From Candidatus Solibacter sp. (GTDB lineage Bacteria > Acidobacteriota > Terriglobia > Bryobacterales > Bryobacteraceae), in contig JAPKZC010001137.1 of assembly GCA_026394025.1 (NCBI GenBank), positions 1 through 6,963 on the forward strand: DNA of 6,963 nt, written 5' to 3'. Below, one piece after another: positions 4,518 through 6,963 of this stretch; the stretch's first letter is position 1; each line of letters opens with the position of its first letter. The position numbers and the translations under genes are program-made. The notes below the pieces were generated by a model. It saw nothing but the letters and a program-made list of their open reading frames with translations. It did not search any database and was not told where the DNA came from.

Positions 4518-6023
4518 TTGTCCCTCGAAGACGACTTGCTCAAACAGCGGCTGATGCGGATCCGGGAAATCGAGGCGCTGGGCTACCGCGGTTACGGCCG
4601 CCGGTACGAGTTCACGCACACGGTGCCCGCGATTCTGGCGGAGTTCGGCGCCAAGACGGCCGAAGAACTTGCGCCGGAGGTGCGGGTGCGCATCGCCGGA
4701 CGCCTGATGACCCTGCGCCACATGGGCAAGGCGGGCTTCGGCCACGTGCAGCAGAGCGGCGAACGGTTGCAGATCTACGTCAAGAAAGACGCCGTCGGCG
4801 AGAACGATTTCGCGCTGTTCAAGCTGGTGGACATCGGCGACATCGTGGGCGTGGAAGGCTACCTGTTCCGCACGCGCACGGGCGAACTCAGCATTCACGC
4901 GGAGAAACTGGAGTTCCTCAGCAAGACGCTGCTCTCCATGCCGGAGAAGTGGCACGGCCTGGAAGATGTGGAGACGCGCTACCGCCAGCGATACCTGGAC
5001 CTGATTGCGAACCCCGAGGTACGCGAGGTGTTTGTCACGCGGGCGCGGATTGTTTCGTCACTGCGCCGGCAACTGGAAGCGCGCGAGTTCATCGAAGTGG
5101 AGACGCCGATGATGCAATCGCTCTACGGCGGGGCCACGGCGCGGCCGTTCGTGACGCACCACAATACGTTGGACATCGACTTGTACCTGCGGATCGCGCC
5201 GGAGCTCTATTTGAAGCGGCTGGTGGTGGGCGGAATGGACCGGGTGTACGAGATCAATCGCAACTTCCGCAACGAAGGGCTCTCCACGCACCACAATCCC
5301 GAGTTCACGATGCTGGAGTTCTACCAGGCGTACACGGACTATCGCGGGCTGATCGATCTTTCCGAGGAACTGCTGCGTCAGACGGCGATTGATGCCACGG
5401 GTTCGCCGGTGGTGGAATTCGACGGGCACCAGATCGATTTCAGCAGCCTGGCGCGGTTCAGCATGCGGGAAGCGATTGTGCGGCATTGGGAGGGCGAAGG
5501 GGGTCCGTCGATGGAGGACGTGGCGAACCCGGCGTGGTTGTTGGCGCATTCGCATAAGTCCACTGCGGGCGAGGCGCTGACCGATATTTTCGAGCGCCAC
5601 GTGGAAGCGAAGTTAATCCAGCCGACGGTGATCTACGATTACCCGGTGGAGACCTCGCCGCTTTCCAAGAACAAGCCGGACGACCCGGCCTTCGTGGAGC
5701 GCTTTGAGATTTACGCCGCCGGCATGGAAATCGGCAACGCCTACACCGAGTTGAACGATCCGCAGGAACAGCGGCGGCGCTTTGAGATGCAACTGGGCAT
5801 GCGGGAGCGCGGCGACGAGGAGGCGCACCAGATGGATGAAGACTACGTGCGGGCGCTAGCTTACGGCATGCCGCCGACGGGAGGCGAAGGCATCGGCATC
5901 GACCGGCTGACCATGATTTTGACGGGCTCACGCTCCATCCGCGACGTGATCCTGTTCCCGCTGCTGCGGCCGGAAGGCGCCATCGACCTGATCGGGAACC
6001 TGCGGGAACTCGACAAGCTGTGA
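4518..6023 (+). CDS. lysS: Lysyl-tRNA synthetase, class II
   Basis: LysS activates lysine with ATP and loads it onto tRNA-Lys in the cytoplasm, acting as a homodimer. The 501-residue length fits the family (E. coli about 505). An N-terminal anticodon-binding OB fold covers about residues 50-150 (VRIAGRLMTLRHMGKAGFGH...). The class II core follows: motif 1 region around ARIVSSLRRQLEAREFIEVETPMM, motif 2 as R248-NFRNEG-254 with HHNPEFTMLEFY after it, and motif 3 as G455-GEGIGIDRL-464 with RDVILFPLLRPE. The lysine-pocket region METSPLSK/GMEIGNAYTELNDP pattern is present as VETSPLSK and GMEIGNAYTELNDP. The start is TTG at 4518, supported by AGGAG 6 nt upstream. The stop overlaps the GTG of the next gene by 4 bp (GTGA), so both are co-translated. 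No damage is seen. Confidence 0.97.
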   Translation: MSLEDDLLKQRLMRIREIEALGYRGYGRRYEFTHTVPAILAEFGAKTAEELAPEVRVRIAGRLMTLRHMGKAGFGHVQQSGERLQIYVKKDAVGENDFALFKLVDIGDIVGVEGYLFRTRTGELSIHAEKLEFLSKTLLSMPEKWHGLEDVETRYRQRYLDLIANPEVREVFVTRARIVSSLRRQLEAREFIEVETPMMQSLYGGATARPFVTHHNTLDIDLYLRIAPELYLKRLVVGGMDRVYEINRNFRNEGLSTHHNPEFTMLEFYQAYTDYRGLIDLSEELLRQTAIDATGSPVVEFDGHQIDFSSLARFSMREAIVRHWEGEGGPSMEDVANPAWLLAHSHKSTAGEALTDIFERHVEAKLIQPTVIYDYPVETSPLSKNKPDDPAFVERFEIYAAGMEIGNAYTELNDPQEQRRRFEMQLGMRERGDEEAHQMDEDYVRALAYGMPPTGGEGIGIDRLTMILTGSRSIRDVILFPLLRPEGAIDLIGNLRELDKL

Positions 6024-6963
6024 CGCGCTTCGAACTGTTCATCGCGGGCCGCTATCTGCGCGCGCGGCGCAAGGAGGCGGTGATCTCCGTGATCACGGCG
6101 ATTTCCGTGTTGGGCGTGGCGGCGGGCGTGACGGCGCTGGTGGTGGCGCTGGCGGTGACCAACGGGTTCCGCAATACGCTGCAACGCAATCTGCTGGGCG
6201 CCATGGCGCACATCAACGTAGTGCCGCGGCAGCCCGGCGACGGAATCGAGAACTGGCAGGACATGGTGGCGCGGATTCGCAAGGTGCCGCACGTCACGGC
6301 GGTGTCTCCGGCGCTGTACAGCCCCACTTTTTTGAACGGGCCGCTGCAATCCAAGGGGGCGTACATCAAAGGCGTGGACCTGACTTCGGAACTGGCATTG
6401 AGCGGCACCTTGCGCCGGCTGAAGGCCGGGAGTGTGGACCGCCTGCGGGATGCCGGCGCGAATCCCCCGGGCATCCTGCTGGGCTCGCGGCTGGCCGAAG
6501 AGCTGGGGATGCGCGTGGGGGACAATATCGAATTGCTGACGGACGAAATGCTGCCGGTGGGCATACGGCCGGTGAAGCTGCGCTTCAAGGTGTGCGGCCT
6601 GTTCGAAACCGGCTTCTTCGATATTGACGCCAACTGGGCCTACCTGGCGATGGGCGCAGCGCAGAAGGCGCTCTCGGTGGACCAGATCAACCAGATTGAG
6701 TTGAACGTGGACGATCTGAACGCCGCGCCGGAGATCGCGAGCGTGGTGGAGAAAGTGGCGGGCGCGCGCTACACGACCACCACGTGGATGGAACGCAACA
6801 AGCAACTGCTGGGTGCGCTGAAGATGGAGCGGCTGGTGACCATCATCGTGATCAGCCTGATTGAGCTGGTGGCGGCGCTAAATATTTTCATCACGCTGGT
6901 GATGATGGTGATGGAGAAATACCGCGACATCGCGGTGCTGATGTCGATGGGCGCGCGGCAGCA
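6020..6963 (+). CDS. lolC: LolC/LolE-family lipoprotein-release ABC permease (FtsX-like), cut by window edge
   Basis: The first 314 codons are present. Proteins of this type form the inner-membrane part of the LolCDE transporter, which extracts outer-membrane lipoproteins and passes them to LolA. The start GTG at 6020 overlaps the lysS stop. The N-terminus FELFIAGRYLRARRKEAVISVI leads into a first membrane helix at about 21-46 (ITAISVLGVAAGVTALVVAL), then the NGFRNTL motif. A periplasmic MacB/Lol-like domain runs from about 60 to 270, including GILLGSRLAEELGM and GVDL elements. A second helix at about 273-297 is followed by EKYRDIAVLMSMGA, the cytoplasmic motif of FtsX-type permeases that contacts the ATPase. 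A LolD-type ATPase gene would be expected downstream. LolC and LolE cannot be separated here; many bacteria have one fused-role LolF-like protein. Confidence 0.9.
   Translation, partial: MTRFELFIAGRYLRARRKEAVISVITAISVLGVAAGVTALVVALAVTNGFRNTLQRNLLGAMAHINVVPRQPGDGIENWQDMVARIRKVPHVTAVSPALYSPTFLNGPLQSKGAYIKGVDLTSELALSGTLRRLKAGSVDRLRDAGANPPGILLGSRLAEELGMRVGDNIELLTDEMLPVGIRPVKLRFKVCGLFETGFFDIDANWAYLAMGAAQKALSVDQINQIELNVDDLNAAPEIASVVEKVAGARYTTTTWMERNKQLLGALKMERLVTIIVISLIELVAALNIFITLVMMVMEKYRDIAVLMSMGARQ

Noticed and set aside
4187..5392. 401-codon plus-strand frame overlapping the glycosyltransferase start and lysS
   Set aside because: It is out of frame with lysS and antisense to the glycosyltransferase. 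The residue make-up is typical of shifted GC-rich coding sequence.
5861..6805. 314-codon minus-strand frame opposite lysS and the Lol permease
   Set aside because: It is histidine/arginine/glutamine-rich antisense of clear LysS and LolC/E coding sequence.
1..6963. CRISPR array, tRNA or rRNA genes, insertion sequence
   Set aside because: By eye there are no regularly spaced short repeats, no tRNA cloverleaf-like stretch, no rRNA signature and no transposase frame.

Overview
The window looks like a chromosomal segment from a GC-rich Gram-negative bacterium, most likely an acidobacterium (Solibacter/Bryobacter-like). This is inferred from gene content and protein style: a futalosine-type menaquinone gene pair, a LolC/E-type permease directly after lysS, and an exported protein with a GEGAV / PVAGA pattern I associate with that phylum. 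The taxonomy is from memory, not a search.

Left part (1-953, minus strand): a PP2C-type protein phosphatase, followed 40 bp downstream by the start of an exported protein that runs off the left edge. A 72-bp divergent intergenic region separates these from the plus-strand genes.

Menaquinone part (1026-2914, plus strand): a UbiA-type prenyltransferase gene (probably mqnP), followed 6 bp later by intact mqnE (aminofutalosine synthase). As read here the prenyltransferase gene is broken: it has a frameshift combined with loss of roughly 35-45 codons, and both flanking parts are still clearly recognisable.

Inserted part (about 2915-3714): a type II toxin-antitoxin pair, brnT-brnA, on the minus strand. 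It lies between the true 3' end of mqnE and a second, shortened copy of that 3' end. The last 49 bp of mqnE recur perfectly exactly 800 bp downstream. They are preceded by a diverged 57-bp piece of mqnE, joined in frame after loss of 65 codons. A palindrome lies directly upstream of brnT and is a good candidate autoregulatory operator.

Right part (3763-6963): a minus-strand family 2 glycosyltransferase of the dolichyl-phosphate-glucosyltransferase (Alg5-like) type. It is divergent, across 41 bp, from lysS (class II lysyl-tRNA synthetase). lysS overlaps by 4 bp a LolC/LolE (FtsX-like) lipoprotein-release permease that is cut by the right edge. Both divergent genes use TTG starts.

I see no wholly new system. 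What deserves a second look is the brnTA cassette bounded by mqnE 3'-end repeats, together with the nearby broken prenyltransferase gene. Two internal deletions within about 2 kb mean either real local rearrangement or an assembly problem, and reads would settle which.
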